Shown here one piece after another: positions 7,945-15,934 of a stretch of DNA of 19,289 nucleotides. The DNA comes from Balneolaceae bacterium (GTDB lineage Bacteria; Bacteroidota; Rhodothermia; Balneolales; Balneolaceae), in NCBI GenBank assembly GCA_007123985.1, contig SLGA01000264.1, positions 1 through 19,289 on the forward strand, read 5' to 3'. How positions within the stretch are numbered: position 1 is the first letter of the stretch; each line of letters opens with the position of its first letter. A program made the position numbers and the translations under genes. A model generated the notes under the pieces. It was not told the DNA's origin, did not search any database, and worked only from the letters and a program-made list of their open reading frames with translations.

Positions 7945-10900
7945 TTAAGCAAGGGGCAGGCGGATGTAGAATGAAGTACCCTGTCCCTTTTTGGATTCGA
8001 ACCAAAGGTCTCCACTGTGTTCTTCAATAATTTTTTTGGCGATGGCCAGCCCAAGCCCGGTACCACTCGATTTGGTAGAAAATTTCGGCAGAAAGATTTT
8101 ATCTCTGTTTTCGTCAGCAATTCCCATTCCATCATCTTTTACCTGAATCATGGCGTGTTCCCGAAGCTTTTTCAGGGTGATATGGATATGCACAGAAGTT
8201 TCATCTGCCGCTTCAATTGCATTTTTTATAAGGTTGATGAAAACCCGCCGGAGCTCATCTTCAACGGCGGGTACAAAAATCTCTTTTTGCGGAGTTTTTA
8301 TTTCCACTGAAGCATTTTGCTCATTTTCATAAAGCTGAACGATTGAGTTCAGTAGCTCTTTAAGAGCAACTGACGTTTTAGGCTCTTCGATGGGTTTGGC
8401 AAATTTTGAAAAATCAGAGGCAATTTTATTGAGTGATTCTATCTGTTCAATGATATTTGAAGCAGTTTTTTCAACGAGAGGCCGTAGTGATTCTGCATTT
8501 TCAGGGTTTGCTTCCAGCTGGCGCTGCAGGTGTTGCAGATTTAGTTTCATCGGGGTAAGAGGATTTTTGATTTCGTGGGCAACCTGCTGCGCCATCTCTT
8601 TCCAGGCTGATTCCCGTTCTGCTTTCATCAATTCTGCCTGGGCGTGATCCAGACGTTGCACCATCGAATTGTAGGCATTGGCAAGGGATCCGATTTCATC
8701 GCGGCTGGTTACTGCAACTTTCGTTTTCATATCACCACGTGAGATCTTGCTTAGCCCTTCCTGAATGAGGTTTAAAGGTTTTGTGAGCTGATTGGAAAGA
8801 AAAACAGATCCCATAATAAACATTGCAAAAATAAAGAGGTACACTACAAACAGATAACTGGTTGTTTCAAGCAGCTGTTCATTATATATGGGGGATTGAA
8901 TAAATGTGGGTATCGCGATTGCACCAGCAGGGCGTCCATCAGAATCGGGAATGGATCGGTATCCAATTAGTAACTCGTTCGTTCCAATATTCGATGTAGA
9001 TACAAAATGCGTTCTCTCTCTGTTGAACAGAAAATCATAAACATGAAATGGTAGTGATGCAGGCATGAGGTATTGCTGAAAAATTTGCGGTGTAGTAGAA
9101 ACATCTACACGGTGGCCGCGATAGAGTATCAGGTCAACACTGAGGGGTGTGGTTATTTCTGAAAGCAGCTCTGAAGTCTGAATATTTTCAGCGAAAACAT
9201 TTCGCTCTTTCAATGATTCGGCTACCCCGCTAAGTGTATTTACAAGCTCTCTTTCAACATTTTTCTCGTTTTGGATACCAACTGCGTACTGTGTGGCAAA
9301 AATTAAAACAGTAAGCAGAAGAATTGTGGCGAGTGTTAAACCATCAACCAAACGGTCTTTAAACCGGCGATTTTGGCCAAAAAGGCTAAAATTCTGAAAA
9401 CCAGCCATAGCTAAAATGGAGAAGCAGAAGAGGCCAAAAAAGACGAGCACAATTTGCAAACGAAAATATGAAAATAGGTGGTGATTGAATCCGGGAACAG
9501 GTGCGCTTGCCTTAATAATTTGTCTGTAATTTTTTCGAACCAATACCTCGCGAAAAGTACCATCTGAGGTTATATTATTAAAAAAACTAATGGAGTCCTG
9601 CGCGGCAATTTCAGCCTCACGTTCCGGAAGTCTGTTGTACTGAGGCTGATTGCGATAGATGCCCAGAATACTACTCCGGGTAAGGCGTTCACCCATAAAT
9701 TCGGCCAGGTAAAAACTTTGCCTCCAGTCGCTGCTGGTAGCCGCAGATAAAACAGCACGCATTGGTTTGTTGTAATCAAGTCGCTCTTTAAATACATCAC
9801 CTGCTACCCAAAGAATAATTGCTCCGGTTCCAAAATCATAAATCGGAATCCACCCTCGATCGAATGCAGTGTAGCGCTCGCTAATCGTTGGCCGGCCCCA
9901 TATTACTGGCTGGTTGGTCTGTTGGCGTAACCGTTCTCCGCGATAAGATCGCAGCATTGTATCAACATTGTACACCCGCTCGGACCACGCGGGGGTTTCC
10001 AGGGTAGTAGAATAGGTGGCCAGTTCGGTATTGTCCGGCAAAATCATCTTAATGTGGAAAGAGTGATTTCTCCACTCATTCTTGATGTTACTTTGTACAG
10101 ATCTCTGAAACAGGTTTGTTACAAACTGAGTTTGGTTTGAAACATTATCCGCGGTTAGAAGAAGTAAATCTGTTTCGATATCTGTAAGAAGCTGAAAAAG
10201 GATATCACCGGTATTTACGACTTCATCATCAGTAAATTCAGATACATGGGTTAATAACTCTGCGTCCAGACGTTCGTTTGTACAATTCCAGATAATAAAA
10301 TAGACGGCCGTGGTAATCACCAGAACAGCAAGCATTAGCTTTCTGAATCCCGACATAATACGGAGGCTGTCCGGATTTTTATGCAGATAGTGAATTACGG
10401 CGAGGTGAAGCAGAAACAACAGAGAACTTAGTGTAAATATCCATCCAAAGAAGAGATTTTCTTCCTGAATCAACAGATCTGCAACGTAGTAGATCAGAAT
10501 AAAGCTGAAAACCGAAATAACAGTAATAAATACAGATTTGTCCTCTTCGCTTTTATTGAGATAGTAACCCGATGAGATTAAAATACCGGAAACGGATGCC
10601 AGAAAAATTCCGGACACAATATAAAAGATGAACGATTTGATGTCGGGAGCAAGCTCAAGGTCCAGAAGGGGGATATTTGTATCAACCAGCAGCTGTTTTG
10701 TAGAAAGTGCAAAGAAGAGTAGTAACATTACATTAAGCGCTCCAAAAAGCGATGAAAATGCAAATGTGCGGAAATGCCGGTCGTTACGAATTGGCTTTTG
10801 CGTAGTTCCAAGAAGCTGGAAGATGCAAATGAAGAGTATAAACAAAAAAAATGCATTCACCGAGTAGGCTACCATAAGTTCTACAAGTTCCGGTGAAGCC

Positions 10901-11799
10901 AAAGCAGCTTTACTTGTAATAAGTTGTACCCATACATCAAGAACCCCTGACAGAAGAACAGCTGCCCAAATAAGGAAGATCAAAGCAAGTTGTAAAAGGT
11001 AATACTTTATACTTTTGAGCTGAGCAGTCCAGACCATAGAGAAAAGAAAAAAGAAAAAAAGCAGTGATATCTGAAAAAACAACCGCCAAATGGCAAAATC
11101 ACTGTCTCGTTCTGCAGTATAGGTATCGGCAAGTGAAAGAGTGGTATAAACCGTACCAACAGAATCGTTGCCGGCAATAGAAAGGTTTCTGTAGATTGCA
11201 TCAGCAGGTACAGAACCCCAGAAGTTGAAAACTACCGGAAAATTACCCTGAAGCTGGGCCTCATCCGTAAGCCGGTATTCTACATTTCTTATGAATGGTA
11301 AATCGGTGGTCTGGCTCAGTTTTATTGCTGAATTGATGGTATATGTATTATCGCCGGATTCAAATGTTTTTTGCCGAAGCAGAATAGTAACATTACCAAG
11401 ATTGACAATTGAAACACTTACACCTGTTTGTGAAGCGGCCGGTAGTTGACTTCTCTGTAAATCGTAGCCGCTCCAAAGCCACCGCTCACCATTTCTTGAG
11501 ATACTCAAGCCCCACAAGTCGTAAGCAGTAACCCGGTTAAAAATAGCAATTCTGTTTTGTTCGGATTGAACTGCCCTCTCAATGATTGCCTGGATCTCTG
11601 AAGAAACCTGCTCCAGGTTGAAATTTAGCTGGTTGAAGTATAATAGGGCGTCATCAATACTTTTATCAATTACCTCTGTATAATCGCTCTGCTGGGATGA
11701 AGATGTGCTCGATGAATACTCCGTAATCAGTAAACCGGCTGCAAACACCAGAATAAGAAAACCGATAACATTCAGAGAATATTTTGATGAGATGATCAA
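7945..11799 (-). CDS. Giant 12-TM sensor histidine kinase with three extracytoplasmic regions (NtrY-like core)
   Basis: Membrane histidine kinase of 1284 residues. By hydrophobicity I place TM helices near 11-26, 238-256, 266-288, 306-330, 344-366, 388-411, 421-444, 447-471, 487-505, 779-800, 818-840 and 981-1001. Positively charged loops (257-265, 331-343, 472-486, 801-817) fall on the inside, leaving extracytoplasmic regions at about 27-237, 506-778 and 842-979. A HAMP linker (999-1051) leads to a HisKA domain with phospho-acceptor H1075 in AHEIKNPLTPMK. The ATPase domain follows: N box INLIKNA (N1193), G1 DDGMGI (1222-1227), F box KIFLPKFST and G2 GTGLGL (1246-1251). All catalytic boxes are intact. 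The start is a TTG; no ATG exists between it and the upstream in-frame stop, and no ribosome-binding site is evident, so the start is uncertain. No response regulator lies in the window. Downstream of rsfS, 80 nt away. Confidence 0.93.
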   Translation of the reverse strand: MIISSKYSLNVIGFLILVFAAGLLITEYSSSTSSSQQSDYTEVIDKSIDDALLYFNQLNFNLEQVSSEIQAIIERAVQSEQNRIAIFNRVTAYDLWGLSISRNGERWLWSGYDLQRSQLPAASQTGVSVSIVNLGNVTILLRQKTFESGDNTYTINSAIKLSQTTDLPFIRNVEYRLTDEAQLQGNFPVVFNFWGSVPADAIYRNLSIAGNDSVGTVYTTLSLADTYTAERDSDFAIWRLFFQISLLFFFFLFSMVWTAQLKSIKYYLLQLALIFLIWAAVLLSGVLDVWVQLITSKAALASPELVELMVAYSVNAFFLFILFICIFQLLGTTQKPIRNDRHFRTFAFSSLFGALNVMLLLFFALSTKQLLVDTNIPLLDLELAPDIKSFIFYIVSGIFLASVSGILISSGYYLNKSEEDKSVFITVISVFSFILIYYVADLLIQEENLFFGWIFTLSSLLFLLHLAVIHYLHKNPDSLRIMSGFRKLMLAVLVITTAVYFIIWNCTNERLDAELLTHVSEFTDDEVVNTGDILFQLLTDIETDLLLLTADNVSNQTQFVTNLFQRSVQSNIKNEWRNHSFHIKMILPDNTELATYSTTLETPAWSERVYNVDTMLRSYRGERLRQQTNQPVIWGRPTISERYTAFDRGWIPIYDFGTGAIILWVAGDVFKERLDYNKPMRAVLSAATSSDWRQSFYLAEFMGERLTRSSILGIYRNQPQYNRLPEREAEIAAQDSISFFNNITSDGTFREVLVRKNYRQIIKASAPVPGFNHHLFSYFRLQIVLVFFGLFCFSILAMAGFQNFSLFGQNRRFKDRLVDGLTLATILLLTVLIFATQYAVGIQNEKNVERELVNTLSGVAESLKERNVFAENIQTSELLSEITTPLSVDLILYRGHRVDVSTTPQIFQQYLMPASLPFHVYDFLFNRERTHFVSTSNIGTNELLIGYRSIPDSDGRPAGAIAIPTFIQSPIYNEQLLETTSYLFVVYLFIFAMFIMGSVFLSNQLTKPLNLIQEGLSKISRGDMKTKVAVTSRDEIGSLANAYNSMVQRLDHAQAELMKAERESAWKEMAQQVAHEIKNPLTPMKLNLQHLQRQLEANPENAESLRPLVEKTASNIIEQIESLNKIASDFSKFAKPIEEPKTSVALKELLNSIVQLYENEQNASVEIKTPQKEIFVPAVEDELRRVFINLIKNAIEAADETSVHIHITLKKLREHAMIQVKDDGMGIADENRDKIFLPKFSTKSSGTGLGLAIAKKIIEEHSGDLWFESKKGQGTSFYIRLPLA

Positions 11800-11808
11800 T
11801 CTGCGAAG

Positions 11809-11866
11809 CCGGATTTTGTTTCTGCTGGATACTCAGAGCATAATCCGTTCAACTTGTTCCGGATTA
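11809..11866 (-). promoter_or_regulatory. Alternative-hairpin element between rsfS and the histidine kinase gene
   Basis: On the minus strand three short segments occur in order: TAATCCGG (11866-11859), CGGATTA (11847-11841) and AATCCGG (11815-11809). The middle one can pair with the first (7 bp, 12-nt loop) or with the third (6 bp, 25-nt loop), so the two hairpins exclude each other. The element ends 9 nt before the TTG start of the kinase and could hide or expose it. There is no T tract, so it is not an intrinsic terminator. Stems are short and chance is possible. Confidence 0.3.
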
Positions 11867-11879
11867 CGGTAAAAGGTTG

Positions 11880-12278
11880 CTACTTATCTTCTATTTCGGA
11901 AATAACGGCATCATTCCACATTCTCTCAATTCCGTAGTATTCCCGCTTCTCTTCACTGAAAATGTGTACCACAACATTAACGTAGTCAAGAATAATCCAC
12001 CTCCTGGAATCCATACCCTCTTGTTTCCAGACATTTTCTCGCAAAGTCTCTTTCACTTTTTCCATCACACTGTTTGCCAGTGCCCTGATTTGAGTTTCAG
12101 ATGTTCCGTGACAAATCACAAAATAATCTGTTAGTGTGGTAAGCTCGCGAACATCGAGTAGTTTCACCTCTTTTGCCTTTTTTTCATGAAGCCCTTCAAT
12201 GATTGCATCGAGCAATAAGTTGGAATCTGTGGTCTTATCCGGTGAATCTGTCTGAAATTGAGAGTGTGTCATAGGCAT
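11880..12278 (-). CDS. rsfS: Ribosomal silencing factor RsfS (YbeB/Iojap)
   Basis: Binds ribosomal protein uL14 on the 50S subunit and blocks subunit joining under nutrient limitation. The 132-residue protein carries the family signatures LTDYFVICHGTSETQIRALA (residues 49-68), EGMDSRRWIILDY (87-99) and VVVHIFSEEKREYYGIERMW (102-121). Length is typical, with a polar N-terminal extension of about 20 residues. Two ATGs compete (12278 and 12272, MPMTHS or MTHS); the first is kept, 8 nt after the preceding gene. RsfS genes often sit with nadD in other bacteria; here the partner upstream is a LytR_C protein and downstream a histidine kinase. Confidence 0.96.
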   Translation of the reverse strand: MPMTHSQFQTDSPDKTTDSNLLLDAIIEGLHEKKAKEVKLLDVRELTTLTDYFVICHGTSETQIRALANSVMEKVKETLRENVWKQEGMDSRRWIILDYVNVVVHIFSEEKREYYGIERMWNDAVISEIEDK

Positions 12279-12286
12279 GATGTGTT

Positions 12287-12742
12287 TTATAAATTTAGTA
12301 ATTCGAAATCGGACCCGATAATGAGTGTTACATCCAGAAAAAAATCAGGTGATTCTTCCCTGATAACATTTTGTTCGGGAATTCCGATGGCTTTAGCAAC
12401 CCTGCGGGCATTTTCCATCCTGCCGCTGCGGGATATAACAAAACTGTGCTCTACATTAAAATGGTCAAAATTTCCGGTTTCTACTACATCAAACCCATAA
12501 TCTCTCAAAGAGTCGGTAAAACGAGTTGCAATCCCCGGCACTCCACAGCCATTTAGAACTTCGAGCTGAATAACATTGCTTACAAGAGCGGGGTCAATGG
12601 TTGCACGCTCTGTTACAATTCTTGGATATACCATTCTGGAGCCAAGTGCGGCAATTAAAAGCACAAAAAGAACCCCGAGAAAGCCAATGGCAGAATTTAG
12701 AAAGAGGTGGTTCGGATTATCTTCGCCTGTTTTTTTAGCCAT
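12287..12742 (-). CDS. Membrane-anchored LytR_C domain protein
   Basis: A 151-residue protein with a short cytoplasmic N-terminus, one membrane anchor (residues about 15-34, NSAIGFLGVLFVLLIAALG) and an extracytoplasmic LytR/CpsA/Psr C-terminal (LytR_C) domain. That domain is recognised by IQLEVLNGCGVPGIATRF (58-75), then a mid-domain with GFDVVETGNFDHF and the ending VTLIIGSDFELL. The catalytic LCP phosphotransferase domain is absent, so the protein is a stand-alone LytR_C. Such proteins are of unknown biochemical role, and are linked to the cell envelope by family only. The open frame begins with a TTG at 12745, but the next codon, ATG at 12742, is the likelier start. It lies 8 nt after the exported-protein stop and 8 nt before rsfS, consistent with one operon. 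Confidence 0.85.
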   Translation of the reverse strand: MAKKTGEDNPNHLFLNSAIGFLGVLFVLLIAALGSRMVYPRIVTERATIDPALVSNVIQLEVLNGCGVPGIATRFTDSLRDYGFDVVETGNFDHFNVEHSFVISRSGRMENARRVAKAIGIPEQNVIREESPDFFLDVTLIIGSDFELLNL

Positions 12743-12750
12743 CAATTAGA

Positions 12751-13248
12751 TTAATACCGCGGTAGCATCGTATTAAATGGGTTGTAATGCCCTCCTCCAT
12801 ACGGCCCGAAGCCATAATGGTATGGGCGTTGAGAAAACTGCAAAGAGATTACTGCGTTTGATGAAAGCTGATAATCAAGCCGTGCCTGATCAACAATGAT
12901 CTGGGCACCAAGGCTGTTGTTATTATTCATAAAACTATTGCCAAAGGGAGAGTGAAGAACAGAAATATCCACCTGGGCATTGAGTCTGTCGCTCACATCA
13001 AAAAACATGTGATTGGTGTAGGCATTGAGATTTTGCATCTGCCCCCCAAAGTTCGAAAAATTCATGGAGTAGGAGTGGCTCATTGTCATATTCAAAAGAT
13101 TCATCCAGCTACCGGGAGCGTTTGACGGTGTGTAAGATGCAGCCGCACTATACTCTTCTGGCTGATGCGTTAAATCTTGCCGGAACTGAGCCTCTGAAAT
13201 TAGGGCAGTTGAAAGGAATAAAACAGCTAAAAGTGTGAAAATTTTCAT
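12751..13248 (-). CDS. Small exported protein of unknown function, Asn/Met/Gly/Tyr-rich
   Basis: I do not recognise a named family. The ATG at 13248 gives 165 residues with a standard signal peptide (MKIFTLLAVLFLSTALISEA, cleavage before QF); the longer frame from a TTG at 13269 adds only a polar stretch in front of it. The mature protein holds alternating polar/aromatic segments that read like beta strands (MTMSHSYSMNFSNFGGQ, NAYTNHMFFDVSDRLNAQVDISVLHS, DQARLDYQLSSNAVISLQFSQ). It finishes with a low-complexity YHYGFGPYGGGHYNPF tail. No lipobox is present. It is probably periplasmic or outer-membrane associated. It heads the run with the LytR_C protein and rsfS and is preceded by a promoter framed by an inverted repeat, so its expression may be controlled. 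Confidence 0.75.
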   Translation of the reverse strand: MKIFTLLAVLFLSTALISEAQFRQDLTHQPEEYSAAASYTPSNAPGSWMNLLNMTMSHSYSMNFSNFGGQMQNLNAYTNHMFFDVSDRLNAQVDISVLHSPFGNSFMNNNNSLGAQIIVDQARLDYQLSSNAVISLQFSQRPYHYGFGPYGGGHYNPFNTMLPRY

Positions 13249-13274
13249 AGTAGTAGATCTTTCTGACAATCACA

Positions 13275-13316
13275 TTTACTAACTCATATAATAAAGAATT
13301 ACTCTCAGTTAGTAAA
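13275..13316 (-). promoter_or_regulatory. Promoter framed by a perfect 10-bp inverted repeat (putative operator)
   Basis: On the minus strand TTTACT (13316-13311) is followed after 17 nt by TATTAT (13293-13288), a sigma70-like pair about 33 nt upstream of the exported-protein ATG (predicted start near 13281). The same region is bounded by a perfect inverted repeat, TTTACTAACT (13316-13307) and AGTTAGTAAA (13284-13275), with a 22-nt spacer. One arm contains the -35 box and the other covers the predicted +1. The arms are 32 bp apart centre to centre, about three helical turns, as expected for a dimeric regulator or paired half-sites. No T tract follows, so it is not a terminator for the upstream metabolic pair. 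Confidence 0.5.
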
Positions 13317-13393
13317 CATATTTTACTTGAGCAGTTGTTTAAATTATGGATGACTTTTAAAGCGGTGAATAATATTTACGAAGAGATCCTTCA

Positions 13394-14542
13394 TCAACTG
13401 CAAAACGATGTTGAACTGTGTAATAGTATCTCGGCGAGATCACAAACTGAATGTAATTCAACCCACTCTACATCTTCGTGAATACCACCACCTTTTGGGC
13501 CGATAATTACCGTTTCGATTCCGGCTTCTCCAAAAATTGCAGAATCTTCCCACCAGGTATGTCCGATATAGTGAGGCTGTTCTTGCAGGAAATCTGTAAC
13601 CGAGCCGGCTAATATTTTGACGATCTCTGATTGAGCCGAAATTTCATAGGGGCTTCTCCAGAGAACAGGTTCAATTTTGGCTTTAAAAAGTGGCTCTTTT
13701 TCTGACACTGTATCAATAAGCTTTTGTAGTTCTTGACGCACAGATTTTTCAGTTTCTCCAGGAACGGTTCTTCGCTCTGCATGAATACTGCACTCATGGG
13801 AATAGACAAAGAGACTTCGGCCGCCATCTACAAGCGGAACATGCATAGAAGCATCTCCGCATAAGGGGTGTGATTTTAAGGCCGGCAACTTTTTTGACCA
13901 GTTCCACAGTTCGGCAAGCAGTAGGCCTGTCAACATATTGGCATCAATACCAATATGGTGGTTGCCGCCATGTGCAGTCTTCCCAAAAGCGGATATTTTG
14001 TAGATTCCAAAACCTCTGTGTGCAGTACAAATTCCAAGATCGGTTGGTTCTGTTACAATTGCGGCATCGGTTTTTATACTTTTTATGAGTTCCTGAGCAC
14101 CGGCACTTTCATACTCCTCATCAGCTACAAATGATAAAACAAGATCTCCACTCAGCTTTATCTGTTTATCCTGTAAAGCCTTAGCTACAGCAAGTATTGC
14201 GGCGATACTCCCTTTCATGTCGTAAGCACCGCGCCCGTAGAGATTGCCATGGGAAATTCTTCCAGAAAACGGATCACTCATTCCCTTTGTGCCTACTGTG
14301 TCCATATGGGCATTCAGCATTAAGGATTTTCCACCACCATTTCCTTTAATAATTCCTGTGACATTCACCCTTCCGGGTTCAATTTCTGTGATCTCACTAC
14401 TCACACCAAGATCTGTAAGCAGTGAGTGTATGTAGCGGCCAATTTCTTCCTCGCCGTGCCCGCTGTTGTCAAGCATTGGGTTTACGGAGTTAATTTGAAC
14501 TAATTTCTGTAGCGTTTGGATAGTGAAGTTTCTGTCGATCAT
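13394..14542 (-). CDS. M20 family metallopeptidase / deacylase (ArgE/DapE-like)
   Basis: Cytoplasmic di-zinc hydrolase that removes acyl groups from N-acyl amino acids or cleaves small peptides. The 382-residue protein has the full M20 set: H79-x-D81 in LNAHMDTVG, bridging D108 in RGAYDMKG, catalytic E142 with metal ligand E143 in FVADEEYESAG, E165 in VTEPTD and H355 near the end in GGGIHEDVEWV. The dimerisation lid lies in about 180-300 (HRGFGIYKISAFGKTAHGG onward). Its ATG follows the TAA of the trans-sulfuration gene without any gap, so the two are co-expressed. Family calls such as acetylornithine deacetylase or succinyl-diaminopimelate desuccinylase cannot be separated here; no arginine or lysine genes are nearby. 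Given its partner, an N-acyl sulfur amino acid substrate is a reasonable inference. Confidence 0.9.
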   Translation of the reverse strand: MIDRNFTIQTLQKLVQINSVNPMLDNSGHGEEEIGRYIHSLLTDLGVSSEITEIEPGRVNVTGIIKGNGGGKSLMLNAHMDTVGTKGMSDPFSGRISHGNLYGRGAYDMKGSIAAILAVAKALQDKQIKLSGDLVLSFVADEEYESAGAQELIKSIKTDAAIVTEPTDLGICTAHRGFGIYKISAFGKTAHGGNHHIGIDANMLTGLLLAELWNWSKKLPALKSHPLCGDASMHVPLVDGGRSLFVYSHECSIHAERRTVPGETEKSVRQELQKLIDTVSEKEPLFKAKIEPVLWRSPYEISAQSEIVKILAGSVTDFLQEQPHYIGHTWWEDSAIFGEAGIETVIIGPKGGGIHEDVEWVELHSVCDLAEILLHSSTSFCS

Positions 14543-15730
14543 TTATTCGGACACTAGCTTTAATGCGGCCTCAAGGTCTTCAATAAGATCTTCAGTATTT
14601 TCAATTCCGGTAGAATATCGTATCAGGCTTTCAGAAATAGCTAACTGTTCTCGCTGTTTTTCTGTGAGTTCTACATGGCTTGTAGTTCTTGGCGGACCTG
14701 CAAGTGTACTTACTGAACCAAGACTTGCGGCAAGGTGTACGAAAGTAAGATTATGCAGTACAGTTTTTACAGATTCGTACCCTCCCTTTAATTCAAAACT
14801 TAGTACCCCGCCAAAACCGCGCATCTGTTTTTTTGCAATTTTATGACCTTCATTGCTTTCAAGGCCTGGATAATAGACAGTTGCAACAGCATTATGGTTT
14901 TCCAGAAAACGGGCAATTTGAAGGGCATTTTTATTTTGTCTGAGCACACGCAATTCAAGAGTTTTCATTCCTCTGATTACATCGTAGGCCGTTTGAGGAT
15001 GCAGGCTGGCCCCATTTATTTCCCGAAATAAAAAAATTTCTCGAACAAGTTCTTTACTTCCGCAAACCAGGCCGCAGAGCGTGTCAGAATGTCCGCCGAT
15101 ATACTTTGTGGCACTATGTATAACCAGATCAGCACCTAAAGTAATAGGATTTTGGTTGATGGGAGAAGCAAAAGTATTGTCAACCACAGTTACTGCGCCT
15201 GTTAGTTTTGAAGCAGCACAGATACGCGCAAGGTCGATAATTTTGAGAGTGGGATTTGTTGGGGATTCAAGATAAACGAGATTGCATCCTTTTTGGATTT
15301 CTTTCTCTATCTGATCGGCATCAGTTGTATCGCAAAGAGTAACATTAATACCGAATTTTGGAAGAAATTCGAGAAATAGTTTACTTGTACCTCCATACGT
15401 ATCTTTAACAGAAACAACTCGATCGCCCGGTTTTAAAAGAGCAAAAAGCGTATTGCTGATAGCAGCCATTCCTGAAGAAAAAGATGTGGCAGCCTCTGCA
15501 TTTTCAAGGGAGCGGATTTTTTCCTCCAATACAGCAATCGTAGGGTTTGTATTTCTGCTGTAGATATGCCCCTCACGATCGCCTTTTGCTGATTCGTGCC
15601 ACGCGTCGAGATCTTCATAAGCAAATGTTACTGTTGAAAAAATCGGTGTTGTATGGCTGCCTTCAGAAAAGAGTTTGTCTTCGCCCGCCCAAACAGAACG
15701 AGTTCCCATTTTATTTGATGATCTGATCAT
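14543..15730 (-). CDS. PLP-dependent trans-sulfuration enzyme (cystathionine gamma-synthase/gamma-lyase or methionine gamma-lyase family)
   Basis: Fold-type I Cys/Met metabolism enzyme, usually a cytoplasmic homotetramer. The 395-residue length is typical. Visible residues are YSRNTNPT (57-64, PLP phosphate binding from the neighbouring subunit), SSGMAAI (85-91), D184 in VVDNTFASP (pyridine nitrogen), Schiff-base lysine K209 in HSATKYIGGHSD, and SLGSVSTLAGPP (336-347) with R371 for the substrate carboxylate. These cannot discriminate gamma-synthase, gamma-lyase, O-acetylhomoserine sulfhydrylase or methionine gamma-lyase. ATG at 15730 is used; ATG at 15709 (MGTRSVWAG) would remove seven residues and is also acceptable. 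The gene directly abuts the M20 hydrolase. I see no SAM riboswitch in the 204-nt leader region. Confidence 0.93.
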   Translation of the reverse strand: MIRSSNKMGTRSVWAGEDKLFSEGSHTTPIFSTVTFAYEDLDAWHESAKGDREGHIYSRNTNPTIAVLEEKIRSLENAEAATSFSSGMAAISNTLFALLKPGDRVVSVKDTYGGTSKLFLEFLPKFGINVTLCDTTDADQIEKEIQKGCNLVYLESPTNPTLKIIDLARICAASKLTGAVTVVDNTFASPINQNPITLGADLVIHSATKYIGGHSDTLCGLVCGSKELVREIFLFREINGASLHPQTAYDVIRGMKTLELRVLRQNKNALQIARFLENHNAVATVYYPGLESNEGHKIAKKQMRGFGGVLSFELKGGYESVKTVLHNLTFVHLAASLGSVSTLAGPPRTTSHVELTEKQREQLAISESLIRYSTGIENTEDLIEDLEAALKLVSE

Positions 15731-15849
15731 AGAAAAGAAATATTTAGTATTGCTGATAGAAAAACCGAAGAGATAATTTTTAAATTCAAACTAAAGAAAA
15801 GTAAGGGAATCAGTGTATGATGCAAATTGTTTATCGGGAGCTGTTCAGG

Positions 15850-15878
15850 TTGTAATAGAACGTATTTTACTGTATATT
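15850..15878 (+). promoter_or_regulatory. Candidate sigma70-like promoter of the queA-ispD-ispF-dedA operon
   Basis: TTGTAA (15850-15855), a 17-nt spacer and TATATT (15873-15878) lie about 57 nt before the queA ATG. The -10 box is preceded by TG. Boxes match the sigma70 consensus at 4 and 5 of 6 positions with ideal spacing. An A/T tract with an 8-nt tandem repeat (ATTTTAAA twice, 15901-15916) follows in the leader. Confidence 0.42.
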
Positions 15879-15934
15879 TTTAGGCTTTAATAATGTCGAA
15901 ATTTTAAAATTTTAAAACTCCGCCCGTTTTGAAA

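Noticed and set aside
15898..15917. A/T-rich tandem repeat (ATTTTAAA twice) before queA
   Set aside because: It lies downstream of the predicted -10 box and is short, low-complexity sequence; no function can be argued.
15731..15934. Possible SAM riboswitch upstream of the trans-sulfuration gene
   Set aside because: I looked for SAM-I and SAM-II core elements on the minus strand and saw neither the conserved core nor a terminator-like hairpin.
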